Assembly: GCA_963667605.2 (NCBI GenBank)
Contig: CAXXUZ010000003.1
Coordinates: forward strand, 868,001 to 932,000
DNA: 64,000 nucleotides
Source: JADLGL01 sp963667605
GTDB lineage: Bacteria; Pseudomonadota; Alphaproteobacteria; Rhizobiales; Kaistiaceae
Direction: 5' to 3'
The notes below the pieces were generated by a model. That model did no database searches. It worked only from the letters and a program-made list of their open reading frames with translations, and had not been told where the DNA came from. The translations under genes and the position numbers were made by a program. This document shows positions 9,412 to 18,062 of the stretch, one piece after another; the stretch's first letter is position 1, and the number at the start of each line of letters is the position of its first letter.

Positions 9412-10260
9412 CTAGGGGCGGCCTACGGCTTTGATCTCAGCCAGCCGCACGGTCGCTACCGGTCCGAAAGGCGGCCGTGGGATCGCCGCATCAGCCTCAA
9501 GCAGAAGCCGATCGGATTCCGCTTCGATCTGTTCGCTCAATGCGTCGAGGAAATCGCGCGAATTCAGCCCCGGCAGAATCGGCGGCAGAAAGGAAACCAC
9601 GATCGTGCCGGGGAACCGCATGAACCGCCGCCGGAGCCAATATAGGCCCGAATTAAGCGCTGCCGGAACGACCGGCACGCCCAGTTCCCCATACAGGTGA
9701 ACGACGCCGTATTTGTATTGCGCCGGCGCGCCCGTCGGTTTCCGCGTGCCCTCGGGAAAGATAATTATCGGGCGCCCCTTTGCCAGGACCCGCCTCGAAC
9801 CATCGGCGATTTCCTTGAGCGCTGCCGAACGAGCGCCGCGGGTGACGTAGATCATCTGCGCCTTCCATGCCCACCAGCCCCAGATCGGCACATAGAGAAG
9901 CTCGCGCTTGGTCACGAAGGCCGGGTTCTCGATCACCGCAAACAGGGCGAAGGTCTCCCACAAGGATTGGTGCTTGCCGGCAAGAATATAGCGGCCATCC
10001 TTCGGCAGGTTCTCAATCCCACGGAAATCGACGTTGAGGCGGCAAATTACTCGCGCCAGCCAAAGGCTCCGGCGCGCCCAGCCGGCGACCACCGCCATGC
10101 ACACATGCTGCGGCAGAAAGAAATAGACCGGCGTCACTACAGCCAGCACCGCCACCATGTGAAGATAGAAGGCCAGGTTAAACAGGACCGAACGCAGCCC
10201 GATCATGGCTGACGCGGATCCTTCCTCGCTGGCTTGGACCGGGTGAGCGTGATCGGCCAT
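9412..10260 (-). CDS. plsC: 1-acyl-sn-glycerol-3-phosphate acyltransferase
   Basis: 282 residues, or 264 if it starts at the second methionine (MIGLRSVLFNLAFYL). It transfers a second acyl chain to lysophosphatidic acid at the inner membrane. The acyltransferase motif I is AGKHQSLWETFAL, with Glu where many homologues have Asp in the H-x4-D box; this variant occurs in alphaproteobacterial PlsC. FPEGTRKPTG is the glycerol-phosphate-binding motif III. One hydrophobic segment lies near the N-terminus. It is just downstream of ftsX in the same direction, probably one operon with ftsEX. Confidence 0.92.
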   Translation of the reverse strand: MADHAHPVQASEEGSASAMIGLRSVLFNLAFYLHMVAVLAVVTPVYFFLPQHVCMAVVAGWARRSLWLARVICRLNVDFRGIENLPKDGRYILAGKHQSLWETFALFAVIENPAFVTKRELLYVPIWGWWAWKAQMIYVTRGARSAALKEIADGSRRVLAKGRPIIIFPEGTRKPTGAPAQYKYGVVHLYGELGVPVVPAALNSGLYWLRRRFMRFPGTIVVSFLPPILPGLNSRDFLDALSEQIEAESDRLLLEADAAIPRPPFGPVATVRLAEIKAVGRP

Positions 10261-10267
10261 CGCATCC

Positions 10268-11230
10268 TCACTCCACCTGTCCGAGATAGCGGAATACCGT
10301 CAGCCTCGAAGTGATCGCGGTCAGCACCCCGATTGCGAAGGCGACACCAAGGGCCCCGAAATATCCCGTCGGACCCACCGAAAAACTACCAAAGAGCGCC
10401 GATATTTGCGCCCCCTCGGGCCCGTCGCCCAAACTTGCCATCCCGATGCTGACGACCGCGAACAACACCGCCGCCAACGCCGCGCCGGCCAGGCCGCCTT
10501 TAAGCCCCAGCAGCAAGAAATGGCGCTGGAACTCGCCGGCGACAAATCCGTCCTCGGCACCGATGAAGTGAAGCACTGAAACGATCTGCTGATTGCCGGC
10601 CATCGCCCCCCTCGTTGCGAAGACGACACTGAGGACGGTGGCGGCGAAGACCAACGCCAGCACCACAAAACCGACTACCACCGAGACATTGGCCATCGAG
10701 CGGAGCCGGTCGGTCCAACGACGATGATCGTCGAGACTAGCTCCGTCGACTGCCCCGAGCGCGACCGCCAGCGCGTCAAAATCAACCACATCCGGATCGT
10801 TGATCGAAATCACGATCAACCGCGGAACCGGCAGTTCGGCGATGTCGATACCGAGGCCGAGCCATGGCTCCAGCAGCGCCATATTCTCGGCCTCGCTGAG
10901 CGCGTGGACGTTGCCGACGCCCGGTGTTGCCGTGGCGATCGCGATCGCTTGTTCCACCGACGCGGCGACGTCGACGCCCTCGCGCGGAATGATCTGAACC
11001 GTCACCTCGCGTCTAATGTCGGCCTGCCAATTCTGTGCCGCATCCTGGACCAATGTCACTGCGCCGACTGTGATGCAGGCGAGAAAGCTCATGATCGCGA
11101 CCACGGTCATCAACGCATTGCCGGCGATCGAATTGACTGGAACGATCGGGCTCGGGCCCGCCGACCGACGTCGGCGGCCGCGGCCCGGAAACAGGCGCAA
11201 TCCCGGCGTTCGGATCGGCGTATCAGTCAT
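10268..11230 (-). CDS. ftsX: cell-division ABC permease FtsX
   Basis: About 320 residues from the ATG at 11230, overlapping the ftsE stop by 8 bp. The basic cytoplasmic N-terminus is followed by TM1 (MTVVAIMSFLACITVGAV) and an extracytoplasmic loop. Three more TM segments follow (VVVGFVVLALVFAATVLSVVF, GGLAGAALAAVLFAVVSIGM, YFGALGVAFAIGVLTAI), the FtsX four-TM plan. With FtsE it regulates peptidoglycan hydrolysis at the divisome. Confidence 0.93.
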   Translation of the reverse strand: MTDTPIRTPGLRLFPGRGRRRRSAGPSPIVPVNSIAGNALMTVVAIMSFLACITVGAVTLVQDAAQNWQADIRREVTVQIIPREGVDVAASVEQAIAIATATPGVGNVHALSEAENMALLEPWLGLGIDIAELPVPRLIVISINDPDVVDFDALAVALGAVDGASLDDHRRWTDRLRSMANVSVVVGFVVLALVFAATVLSVVFATRGAMAGNQQIVSVLHFIGAEDGFVAGEFQRHFLLLGLKGGLAGAALAAVLFAVVSIGMASLGDGPEGAQISALFGSFSVGPTGYFGALGVAFAIGVLTAITSRLTVFRYLGQVE

Positions 11231-11915
11231 GGATCTCGATGCGCCCATCCTCGAGCGCCATGGTGCGCGCCGGGAACCGTTGCATGAGGTCGACGTCATG
11301 CGTCGCGATCACCACCGACGTCCCGAGCCGATTGAGTTCGATGAACAAACGAAGCAACCGCCGTGACATTGATGGATCGACATTGCCGGTCGGCTCGTCG
11401 GCGAGCAGAATCTCCGGATGCCCAATCACCGCGCGGGCGATCGCCGCCCGCTGCTTCTCGCCGCCCGAGAGCACCGGCGGGTAGGCGTTGATCCGCTCGC
11501 CCAGGCCGACCCAATTAAGAAGTTCCACCACGTCGGCCCGATAGCGCGATTCCGGCTTGCCGACGACGCGCAGGGCGAGCGCGACATTCTCATAGGTGGT
11601 GAGATGATCGAGCAGGCGGAAATCCTGGAAAACAACGCCAATCCGACGTCTTATGCGCGGCAGATCGGTCTGACCAAGGGTCGAGGAATCGCGGCCGAAG
11701 ATCGAGATCAAGCCGCGCGAGGGCCGTATCGACAGGAACAGCAACCTTAGCAAGCTGGTTTTGCCAGCACCCGACGGACCGGTCAAATATTGAAACGAGC
11801 GCGGTTCGACCCTGAAATTGAGATCGCGCAAGACCTCGGGCCCGATGCCATAGCGCAGTCCGACATTGTCGAAACGGAACACCTGCTTTGACCCCGCCGA
11901 TCGGAGGAGAAGCAC
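11223..11915 (-). CDS. ftsE: cell-division ABC ATPase FtsE
   Basis: 230 residues. ABC motifs in order: Walker A GPSGAGKTSLL, Q-loop VFQDFRLLDHL, signature LSGGEKQRAAIARA, Walker B ILLADEPTGNVD and switch HDVDL. The open frame starts at GTG 11915. A second GTG at 11882 (VFRFDNVGLRYG) matches the usual FtsE N-terminus better, so the protein may be about 219 residues. It is the cytosolic partner of FtsX. Confidence 0.93.
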   Translation of the reverse strand: MLLLRSAGSKQVFRFDNVGLRYGIGPEVLRDLNFRVEPRSFQYLTGPSGAGKTSLLRLLFLSIRPSRGLISIFGRDSSTLGQTDLPRIRRRIGVVFQDFRLLDHLTTYENVALALRVVGKPESRYRADVVELLNWVGLGERINAYPPVLSGGEKQRAAIARAVIGHPEILLADEPTGNVDPSMSRRLLRLFIELNRLGTSVVIATHDVDLMQRFPARTMALEDGRIEIHD

Positions 11916-12036
11916 AATTGCCGCCTTCTTGCCGGGCTGACAATTAAGCTCCCTTTACGATCCGACACCACCGCGGGACAAGCCACCGGCGGCGCCGACC
12001 GTTCTTGGTTTCGCGAACGTTAGCGATTGCACCCTA

Positions 12037-13182
12037 GTGGATAAAATTTGACGTTTGAATCCCGCGAGGGATTCTCGCCGGGCACGTCGTGTGCGAGTCT
12101 GGCGCATGCGGCCAGGAATCATCGTCGATGTGAGTACCGCCGACCGTGCTCGTCTCGAAGCGGTCGTTGCGGACCGGAACAGCCGGCAGAAACACGTGTG
12201 GCGGGCACGGATCGTCCTTCTGAGCGGGGATGGTCTCGGCACGGTCGAGATCATGCGCCGCACCGGCAAGAGCAAGACAGCGGTTTGGCGTTGGCAGGAG
12301 CGCTTCATGCACGAGGGTGTCGAGGGGTTGCTGCGGGACAAGACGCGACCCTCGCGCGTTCCGCCGCTCGGCCGGGAAATCGCTGACCGCGTCGTCGCGC
12401 TGACGCTGAGTGCGCCGCGCCACGAGGCGACACATTGGACGGCGCCGGCGATGGCCAAGACGGTCGGCATCAGCGTCAGCGCGGTACAGCGCATCTGGCG
12501 GGCGCACGGGCTTCAGCCCCACCGGGTCCGGCAGTTCAAGCTGTCGCGTGACCCGGAGTTCATTCCCAAGCTGCGGGACATCGTCGGCCTTTATGTCGAT
12601 CCGCCGGCGCACGCCGTTGTCCTGTCGGTTGACGAGAAGAGCCAGATCCAGGCGCTCGACCGCACCCAACCCGGGCTGCCGATGAAGACGGGATGCGCGG
12701 GCACGATGACGCATGACTACAAGCGGCACGGCACGACCACGCTGTTCGCCGCGCTGAACGTGCTCGAAGGGCGTGTCATCGGCCGGTGCATGCAGCGCCA
12801 TCGACACCAAGAGTTCATTCGCTTCCTCAACGCCATCGAGGCCGACGTGCCCGCGGGAAAGCTGGTCCATGTGATCCTCGACAACTACGCCGCCCACAAG
12901 CATCCCAAGGTCCGCGGGTGGCTTACGTGCCATCCGCGCTTTTTCTTCCACTTCACCCCAACATCCTGCTCCTGGCTCAACGCCGTCGAAGGTTTCTTCG
13001 CAAAGCTCGCAAAGCAACGTCTCAAGCGCGGCGTCTTCCACTCGATCGTCGATCTCCAGGCCACCATCAACCGCTTCCTCGAACACACCAACAACGATCC
13101 GCAGCCCTTCATCTGGACAAAGGATCCCGACAAAATCATCGCCGCTGTCAGACGCGGGCATCAAGCGTTAGATTCCATCCAC
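12037..13182 (+). mobile_element. IS630-family insertion sequence, copy 1
   Basis: 1146 bp between TA dinucleotides in a CTAG on each side. The terminal inverted repeats begin GTGGATAAAATTTGACG on the left and, read inward, GTGGATGGAATCTAACG on the right. TA duplication inside CTAG is the known target rule of IS630. It sits between ftsE and the envelope-protein gene at 13223. Confidence 0.95.
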
Positions 13183-13185
13183 TAG
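12106..13185 (+). CDS. IS630-family transposase, copy 1
   Basis: 359 residues from the ATG at 12106; an upstream in-frame TTG would add 17. The N-terminal helix-turn-helix (TVEIMRRTGKSKTAVWRWQERF) is followed by a DDE_3 catalytic domain. The catalytic carboxylates are in SVDEKSQIQALD, VILDNYAAHKHP and WLNAVEGFF. The ORF reads through the right terminal repeat, and its TAG stop is made from the duplicated target TA plus the next host G. Copy-specific residues: MRRTGKS, KTGCAGT, VIGRCMQ, LTCHPR, AVRRGH. Confidence 0.95.
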   Translation: MRPGIIVDVSTADRARLEAVVADRNSRQKHVWRARIVLLSGDGLGTVEIMRRTGKSKTAVWRWQERFMHEGVEGLLRDKTRPSRVPPLGREIADRVVALTLSAPRHEATHWTAPAMAKTVGISVSAVQRIWRAHGLQPHRVRQFKLSRDPEFIPKLRDIVGLYVDPPAHAVVLSVDEKSQIQALDRTQPGLPMKTGCAGTMTHDYKRHGTTTLFAALNVLEGRVIGRCMQRHRHQEFIRFLNAIEADVPAGKLVHVILDNYAAHKHPKVRGWLTCHPRFFFHFTPTSCSWLNAVEGFFAKLAKQRLKRGVFHSIVDLQATINRFLEHTNNDPQPFIWTKDPDKIIAAVRRGHQALDSIH

Positions 13186-13222
13186 CCTATCCGCCACCCC
13201 TACAAAGGAGACCTGTGGCACA

Positions 13223-13831
13223 ATGGACCGTGGTGCAGAAGACGGCGAAGCGACCGCCCCATCCCGCGATCATGTCCAGATCGTGCCCCTTGTGCCGGTC
13301 GCCGCCCGACAGGCCGGTCCGGTAATCGACATTTCTCCCGGCTTCGATCGTCCCCGTCTGGCGCCAGTCCGCCAACGCGCCCTGCGACTCCCACGGACCT
13401 CGCTCTGGGCGGCGGTGATCGTGGTCTCCTTTGTCACCGCGCTGATCGCCTTTAGGGGTCCGATTGTCGAAGCGCTGCCCCCACTCGCCAGTGCCTATTC
13501 CGCGTTCGGCCTGCCCGCCGCTCAGGTCAGCCTTGAACTCGGCGAGATTCAGATCATCCGCATCTATTCGCGAGGCTTGGCGAAACTGAGGATCGAGGGT
13601 GGCATTATCAACCGCACCGGCCAGTTGACTGATTTGCCGCCGATCGAATTGAGCCTTCGTTCCGCCGACGGCGCCGCGATCTTGTCGTGGCAATCTATCA
13701 TTCCGCAATCACAGCTTGGGCCGGGTGGCTCCAGCCGATTCGTCACCGAGATCAATGCCCCATCGGCGGGCGCAAATCATCTCTCGGTTCGGATCGGCGA
13801 TGGGCCCGAGCAAATCATCGCGATAGATTAG
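13223..13831 (+). CDS. one-TM envelope protein resembling MJ0042/DUF3426 zinc-ribbon proteins without the zinc ribbon
   Basis: 202 residues. About 55 polar residues precede a TM segment (TSLWAAVIVVSFVTALIAF), then a beta-rich domain of the DUF3426 kind (GIINRTGQLTDLPPIELSLRSADG). In alphaproteobacteria such proteins usually sit divergently from ftsE and start with a CxxC zinc ribbon. No such ribbon is seen here or on the other side of the IS630 copy 40 bp upstream. The gene may therefore be truncated or be a shorter relative. Function unknown. Confidence 0.6.
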   Translation: MDRGAEDGEATAPSRDHVQIVPLVPVAARQAGPVIDISPGFDRPRLAPVRQRALRLPRTSLWAAVIVVSFVTALIAFRGPIVEALPPLASAYSAFGLPAAQVSLELGEIQIIRIYSRGLAKLRIEGGIINRTGQLTDLPPIELSLRSADGAAILSWQSIIPQSQLGPGGSSRFVTEINAPSAGANHLSVRIGDGPEQIIAID

Positions 13832-14010
13832 ACGGCGCCAACGCTGATGCCGGTTCGCGATTCCGGCCACCTCCGATCGCTCGCCTCGCAAACCGAGTCA
13901 TCCGGGCCGGATTTTCTTTCGGCCGGGGCTTGGAATCGGTCCAGCTCCTATGCAACTGATCGGACTACGCTTGCCGCAACGCTAACTTGATCATCCTCGG
14001 AGACAGAACC

Positions 14011-14568
14011 ATGGCCATGAGTCCGCCCGCCGCCGAACTTGGCATTGCCGCACCCGATTTCAGCCTGCCGGGGACAGACGGCAAGACCCATAGCCTCGCT
14101 GACGTCGCCGGACCCAAGGGTACCGTCGTTGTCTTCATCTGCAACCATTGCCCTTATGTGAAGGCAGTGATCGACCGCCTGGCTGAAGATGCTCGTATCC
14201 TCGTAGCCGAAGGTATCGGCTTTGTCGGCATCAGTGCGAACGACGCTACGACCTATCCCGACGACTCGTTCGACAACATGAAGCTCTTCGCCGAACGGCA
14301 CCGCTTGCCTTTCCCCTATCTGTATGATCAGAGCCAGGAAATCGCCCGTGCGTATGACGCCGCCTGCACGCCGGATTTCTTCGGCATCGATGGCCACGGC
14401 AACATCCAATATCGCGGGCGACTCGATTCCGGCCGCACCGAGTCGCCGCCTCCGGGCGCCAAGCGTGAGCTGCTGGAAGCGATGCAGATGGTCGCGGCAA
14501 CCGGCCAAGGTCCGGCCGAGCAGATCCCGTCGATCGGCTGCTCGATAAAATGGCGGCAAGCGGCCTGA
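14011..14568 (+). CDS. thioredoxin-fold (AhpC/TSA-like) redox protein
   Basis: 185 residues from the ATG at 14011 (MAMSPPAAELG). It opens like a peroxiredoxin-like redoxin (APDFSLPGTDGKTHSLADVAG), then VVVFICNHCPYVKAV with a CNHC redox pair near residue 45. It has the helical insertion and cis-Pro strand (CTPDFFGIDGHGNIQYRGRLD) of the DUF899/redoxin group. A cytosolic role as thiol oxidoreductase is likely; substrate unknown. It ends CSIKWRQ, a conserved tail in this subgroup. Confidence 0.85.
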   Translation: MAMSPPAAELGIAAPDFSLPGTDGKTHSLADVAGPKGTVVVFICNHCPYVKAVIDRLAEDARILVAEGIGFVGISANDATTYPDDSFDNMKLFAERHRLPFPYLYDQSQEIARAYDAACTPDFFGIDGHGNIQYRGRLDSGRTESPPPGAKRELLEAMQMVAATGQGPAEQIPSIGCSIKWRQAA

Positions 14569-14595
14569 CCGCCGCTTGTCAAACGAGGAGTCCGG

Positions 14596-15213
14596 TTAGG
14601 GAGGACTGGCTATCGCCTGCCGTATCTCACCGAAAGCCCGCAGCCGGATTGCCTCCTCATAGATGATGTCGCCGTGAGCAAGGATGGCGATATCGGCAAC
14701 GATTTCGTTGATGAGTTGGCCGTCGAAGCCGGGCCCCGGGACGACAAAGGCAACATCGGGTGAGATAAAATAGTTGACCGCACGGGCCACATTGTCGGGG
14801 ACCTCACTTTTGCGCACCGGATCGAGGCCGACTATCAGCGCCACCGGCACTTCCTTCCGGCTCAAACTTTCCGCTATTTGATAAACTTTGCGCGCACCGA
14901 CCGAATGTCCGATCAGGATTATTGTCGTGACGTCGCCATTTTGCCGATGGCGATCGACCGCGTCCCTGACGACGTTCCGCCACAAGACCGGGGGGTAGGC
15001 CTTCGCCGGTATTCCGTCGACTTCAAACAGGCGGTCGAGCGCTTGGAGATCGTCGAAGATCGCGGCGAAACCGGCCACGAAATAAATACTTGTGCTCTGG
15101 GGCTCGCCTTCTCCTTTGCCGGTAGCCTCTCGCGCCGGACTTGCTCCCGCCGCGACGCCCAGCAACACCGCGAGGAGAGCTCCAACGCCCTTCCGAGTCA
15201 CGCTCACATGCAA
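14596..15213 (-). CDS. secreted or anchored alpha/beta-hydrolase-like protein
   Basis: 205 residues with an N-terminal signal-like segment (GVGALLAVLLGVAAGASPA). The core carries IILIGHSVGARKVYQIAE, a nucleophile elbow GHSVG, and an Asp on VGLDPVRKSEVP. A late His is in LAHGDIIYEE, so a Ser-Asp-His triad is possible. This resembles lipase/thioesterase-fold proteins of unknown substrate. No partner is evident in the neighbours. Confidence 0.65.
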   Translation of the reverse strand: MHVSVTRKGVGALLAVLLGVAAGASPAREATGKGEGEPQSTSIYFVAGFAAIFDDLQALDRLFEVDGIPAKAYPPVLWRNVVRDAVDRHRQNGDVTTIILIGHSVGARKVYQIAESLSRKEVPVALIVGLDPVRKSEVPDNVARAVNYFISPDVAFVVPGPGFDGQLINEIVADIAILAHGDIIYEEAIRLRAFGEIRQAIASPP

Positions 15214-15259
15214 CCCCCAGCCCGCTCAACATCGCCGAGACGCTATCAGAGCAATTGCG

Positions 15260-15427
15260 GTAGCGCTAATTCTGCAACTGCGCAAGAACCAAATCGACCA
15301 AGTGATACTGGCGGGCATGTCGGCCAATTCGTGGGTCGAATCTCATCTCGCGAACTCTTGGGGCGGGGCTCCCGGAGGGAGACGGATATCTCGCCGCGAT
15401 GATCAATTTCCGGTACATCGCCAACGC
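15260..15427 (+). pseudogene. isochorismatase-family hydrolase remnant, cut by IS3 copy A
   Basis: One plus frame reads QLRKNQIDQVILAGMSANS then VESHL, the conserved LAGMSANLCVESHLR region of isochorismatase-like cysteine hydrolases. The catalytic-loop Cys position reads Trp. After a short gap in another frame comes GDGYLAAMINFRYIANA, the downstream conserved segment, which runs directly into the IS3 terminus at 15428. The first ~100 codons are missing, so this is a decayed fragment. Confidence 0.7.
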
Positions 15428-15502
15428 TGTCCGTCGTCAGGTAATTTGGAACCGATGAGCGGCCTGATTTAAGAGAGGGTTCGGCCCATCTGGTTGGTCA
15501 TT

Positions 15503-16483
15503 TTATGCGGCGGTTTTGCGGTATTGCAAGCGCCGGGTTTGTAGCGTCTTTTGTTTGATCTTTTCTCTTTTCAACAGGATGGTCTGGCCGCGCCCGAAGT
15601 AGACATCGGCCGGCGTGAGGTTGCCCAGGCTCTCGTGGTAGCGGTGATAATTGTAGTGGCCGACGAAGGCCTCGATCTGTGTCTCCAAGTCGCCAGGCAG
15701 ATAGTAATTTTCCAAAAGGATGCGGTTCTTCAGGGTTTGATGCCAACGCTCGATCTTGCCCTGGGTTTGCGGATGATAGGGAGCGCCGCGAATGTGCTCC
15801 ATATCGCGGTCGTCGAGCCATTTGGCCAGATCGTCGGCGATGTAGCTGGAGCCGTTGTCAGACAGGAGCCGTGGCTTGTGAATGACCGTTGCCCGATCGC
15901 GACCTGACGCCTTGAGCGCCAGTTCCAGCGTATCGGTGACGTCCTCGGCCTTCATCGTGGTGCAGAGCTTCCACGCGATAATGGTGCGCGAGAAGTCGTC
16001 GAGCACGGTGGAGAGGTAGAACCAGCCCCAATCAATGACCTTGAGGTAAGTGAAGTCGGTCTGCCAGAGCTGGTTTGGCGCCGTGGTCTTGTCCTGGAAC
16101 TCGTCGGACGCCTTGAGGACGATAAAGGCCGGGCTGGTGATCAGATCATGGGCCTTGAGCAGTCGATAAACCGAGGATTCCGATACAAAGTAGCCCTCTG
16201 TGTCTGTGAACCGGACAGCCAGTTCCCGCGGCGACAGATCCGTCTCGTCCAGCGCCAGCTGTACGATCCGGTCTCTCACCTCATCGGGGATACGGTTCCA
16301 GACTTGGCCAGGCCGCGAGCGGCGGTCCTCCAGGGCCTCCGGTCCGCCGGTCAGATAGCGGTCGTACCAGCGATAAAACGAGGTGCGGGGAATGCCCAAC
16401 TGCGCCAGCGTGCGCTTGGCCGGCAGATGGGATCGCTCAACCAGCCGGATGATCTCCAGCTTCTCCGATAGTGGATACCTCAT
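15503..16483 (-). CDS. IS3-family transposase OrfB (integrase core), copy A
   Basis: 326 residues. The N-terminal HTH-like region is followed by an rve/DDE integrase core: LWQTDFTYLKV (first Asp), LLSDNGSSYIADDLAKWL (second Asp) and HPQTQGKIERWHQTLKNRI (Glu). It overlaps OrfA by ATGA at 16480-16483 in the -1 frame, consistent with the OrfAB fusion by programmed -1 slippage known for IS3 elements. It encodes the same protein as copy B. Confidence 0.95.
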   Translation of the reverse strand: MRYPLSEKLEIIRLVERSHLPAKRTLAQLGIPRTSFYRWYDRYLTGGPEALEDRRSRPGQVWNRIPDEVRDRIVQLALDETDLSPRELAVRFTDTEGYFVSESSVYRLLKAHDLITSPAFIVLKASDEFQDKTTAPNQLWQTDFTYLKVIDWGWFYLSTVLDDFSRTIIAWKLCTTMKAEDVTDTLELALKASGRDRATVIHKPRLLSDNGSSYIADDLAKWLDDRDMEHIRGAPYHPQTQGKIERWHQTLKNRILLENYYLPGDLETQIEAFVGHYNYHRYHESLGNLTPADVYFGRGQTILLKREKIKQKTLQTRRLQYRKTAA

Positions 16484-16860
16484 GCCTCCTCTCCCCCATC
16501 CGCGATCATGCTTTTTTTGAGTAGACGGTTGTCCAGCGTCAGGTCAGCAACGGCCTCCTTGAGTGCCAGTGCCTCACTGCGAAGATGCCGGACCTCATCG
16601 GAGGTAGCCTCACGGGCAGTGTCACCCGCCAGGCGCTTCTTCCCGGCCTCCAGGAAGTCCTTCGACCAGCGGTAATAGAGGTTCTGGTTGATCCCCTCAC
16701 GGCGACACAGCTCAGCGATACTGTCCTCGCCGCGCAGGCCCTCCAGAACGATCCGGATCTTCTCTTCGGCGCCGAACTGCCGACGAGTCGCCCGCCGGAT
16801 GTCCTTCACGACCTTCTCGGCCGATGCTTTCTGGTGATTGGTGTTCCGTCTCATCTTCAA
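16480..16860 (-). CDS. IS3-family transposase OrfA, copy A
   Basis: 126 residues. The helix-turn-helix ISL/IS3 OrfA domain is RQFGAEEKIRIVLEGLRG...SIAELCRREGINQNLYYRWSKDF. A leucine-rich coiled-coil follows (ALALKEAVADLTLDNRLLKKSM). It binds the terminal repeats and supplies the N-terminal part of the OrfAB transposase. A run of seven A near its end is a possible slippage site. Confidence 0.93.
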   Translation of the reverse strand: MKMRRNTNHQKASAEKVVKDIRRATRRQFGAEEKIRIVLEGLRGEDSIAELCRREGINQNLYYRWSKDFLEAGKKRLAGDTAREATSDEVRHLRSEALALKEAVADLTLDNRLLKKSMIADGGEEA

Positions 16861-16940
16861 TCCCTCGTGGGTTAAGATGAGCCAGAAACCCTCTCTTGTT
16901 CAATCCGCCCAATCTGTCCCAGGGGCGCTGACGCCGGACA

Positions 16941-17093
16941 GTGAGCGATCTGCCGGCCTTGATCGTGGAGAGCGGCGTCTATCCGGTCCAATTTGCCAAG
17001 ACCGAGGGTTCGATCTTTGTGCGCCGTATTCCGGCCATAGCGGCGCTTAGAGATAGGACCAGAAATGGGACCGACGAGGCCAAAAATAGGTAA
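16941..17093 (+). pseudogene. possible truncated coding tail next to IS3 copy A
   Basis: Immediately outside the IS3 end a plus frame reads SDLPALIVESGVYPVQFAKT...FVRRIPAIAALRD to a TAA at 17091. It has no initiation context and begins exactly at the IS boundary, so it could be the 3' end of a gene cut by the IS. It matches no family I recognise. Confidence 0.25.
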
Positions 17094-17127
17094 AACTATG
17101 TAATAACAACCAGTTATAGCTTTGAGA

Positions 17128-17203
<76 letters not shown>

Positions 17204-17414
17204 GCCGATCCTCGGCGGCCAGCATTTAGGGGGCCGGCCAAGAGGGTGTCAAGCATCGCCAGAGTTTCCTTAATTCGTTGGACGGCAAGGCCCGGCGGGT
17301 TGCGGCGACTCAGCGTCATCGCTACATCAACCGCGTTGCGGTCAGACAAGAAGTGAGCCGGACGCGAGCGATCCTCGACGTCATTGTTGTGGCAACTAGG
17401 CTGAGAGGCAGTCG

Positions 17415-17705
17415 ATGATTGAACTTATTCTGTTCATAGGCAGACTGCTGAATCTCTACATCATCGTACTAATTGCGGCCGCGATATTCAGCTGGCTGTA
17501 TGCATTCAATGTCGTCAACCCTCACAATCAATTCGTCAGAATGTTTGGCCAGTTCCTTTATGCGGTGACCGAGCCGGTGCTGCGGCCGATCCGCCGAGTG
17601 CTCCCGAACATGGGCGGTATGGACCTTTCGCCATTGGTGGTGATCTTCATCATCTGGTTCATCCAACAAGTCATCATCCCCATTCTGATCAGGATGTTCC
17701 TTTAG
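17415..17705 (+). CDS. YggT family membrane protein
   Basis: 96 residues, the normal one-repeat size. Two hydrophobic segments (LLNLYIIVLIAAAIFSWLYAF and MDLSPLVVIFIIWFIQQVIIPIL) flank the family motif VTEPVLRPIRRVLPNMGGMDLSPL. YggT proteins are inner-membrane and linked to osmotic and division-related functions, with no defined mechanism. It stands directly upstream of the DUF167 gene, a widespread pairing. Confidence 0.92.
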   Translation: MIELILFIGRLLNLYIIVLIAAAIFSWLYAFNVVNPHNQFVRMFGQFLYAVTEPVLRPIRRVLPNMGGMDLSPLVVIFIIWFIQQVIIPILIRMFL

Positions 17706-17719
17706 GCCACAAAAAGGTT

Positions 17720-18040
17720 TTGATCGGACGCTCCCCTTTCTCGTCGGCTGCCGATCATCTCCGCGTTAAGGTGAGGCTGACGCCGAAGGCGGCCAGCGAC
17801 CAGATCGCCGGGATGGTGGTGCTGTCAGATGGGACTGAGGTGCTGGCGGCGCGGGTTCGCGCTGTCCCCGATTCCGACAGGGCCAGCGCTGCCCTCGAGA
17901 AGCTGCTTGCCGCCGCGCTGGGCGTGCCGCGCTCGACGGTGCGGGTCACCGCGGGTCGTAAGGCGCGGCTGAAACAACTCCGCATTGACGGCGATCCGGC
18001 GGCGCTGCTGGACTTGGCGCGGCGGTTGTGGCCACTTTGA
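17720..18040 (+). CDS. DUF167 (YggU/UPF0235) family protein
   Basis: 106 residues, starting at a TTG 15 bp after yggT. Motifs: LRVKVRLTPKAASDQIAG near residue 13, LAARVRAVPDSDRASAALEKLLA, and VRVTAGRKARLKQLRIDGD, all typical of the YggU fold. Cytosolic, function unknown. It is in an operon with yggT by spacing and direction. Confidence 0.88.
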   Translation: MIGRSPFSSAADHLRVKVRLTPKAASDQIAGMVVLSDGTEVLAARVRAVPDSDRASAALEKLLAAALGVPRSTVRVTAGRKARLKQLRIDGDPAALLDLARRLWPL

Positions 18041-18062
18041 TCGGCGGCAAGGAGGCCGATGG

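Larger units (their letters stand above)
15428..16940 (-). mobile_element. IS3-family insertion sequence, copy A
   Basis: 1513 bp with TG...CA ends. The terminal inverted repeats are TGTCCGTCGTCAG (15428) and, read inward at 16940, TGTCCGGCGTCAG. Its boundaries were fixed by comparison with copy B at 27541-29053, where the shared sequence stops at the same bases. No flanking direct repeat is seen, so the copy may mark a rearrangement. Confidence 0.95.

Noticed and set aside
12034..13164. A 376-codon open frame on the strand opposite each IS630 transposase
   Set aside because: It appears in all six copies and only mirrors the GC-rich codon bias of the transposase; its composition and lack of motifs mark it as a shadow.
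16941..17093. Continuation of the truncated hydrolase or integrase next to IS3 copy A
   Set aside because: The 50-codon frame there matches neither the expected hydrolase C-terminus nor an integrase N-terminus.
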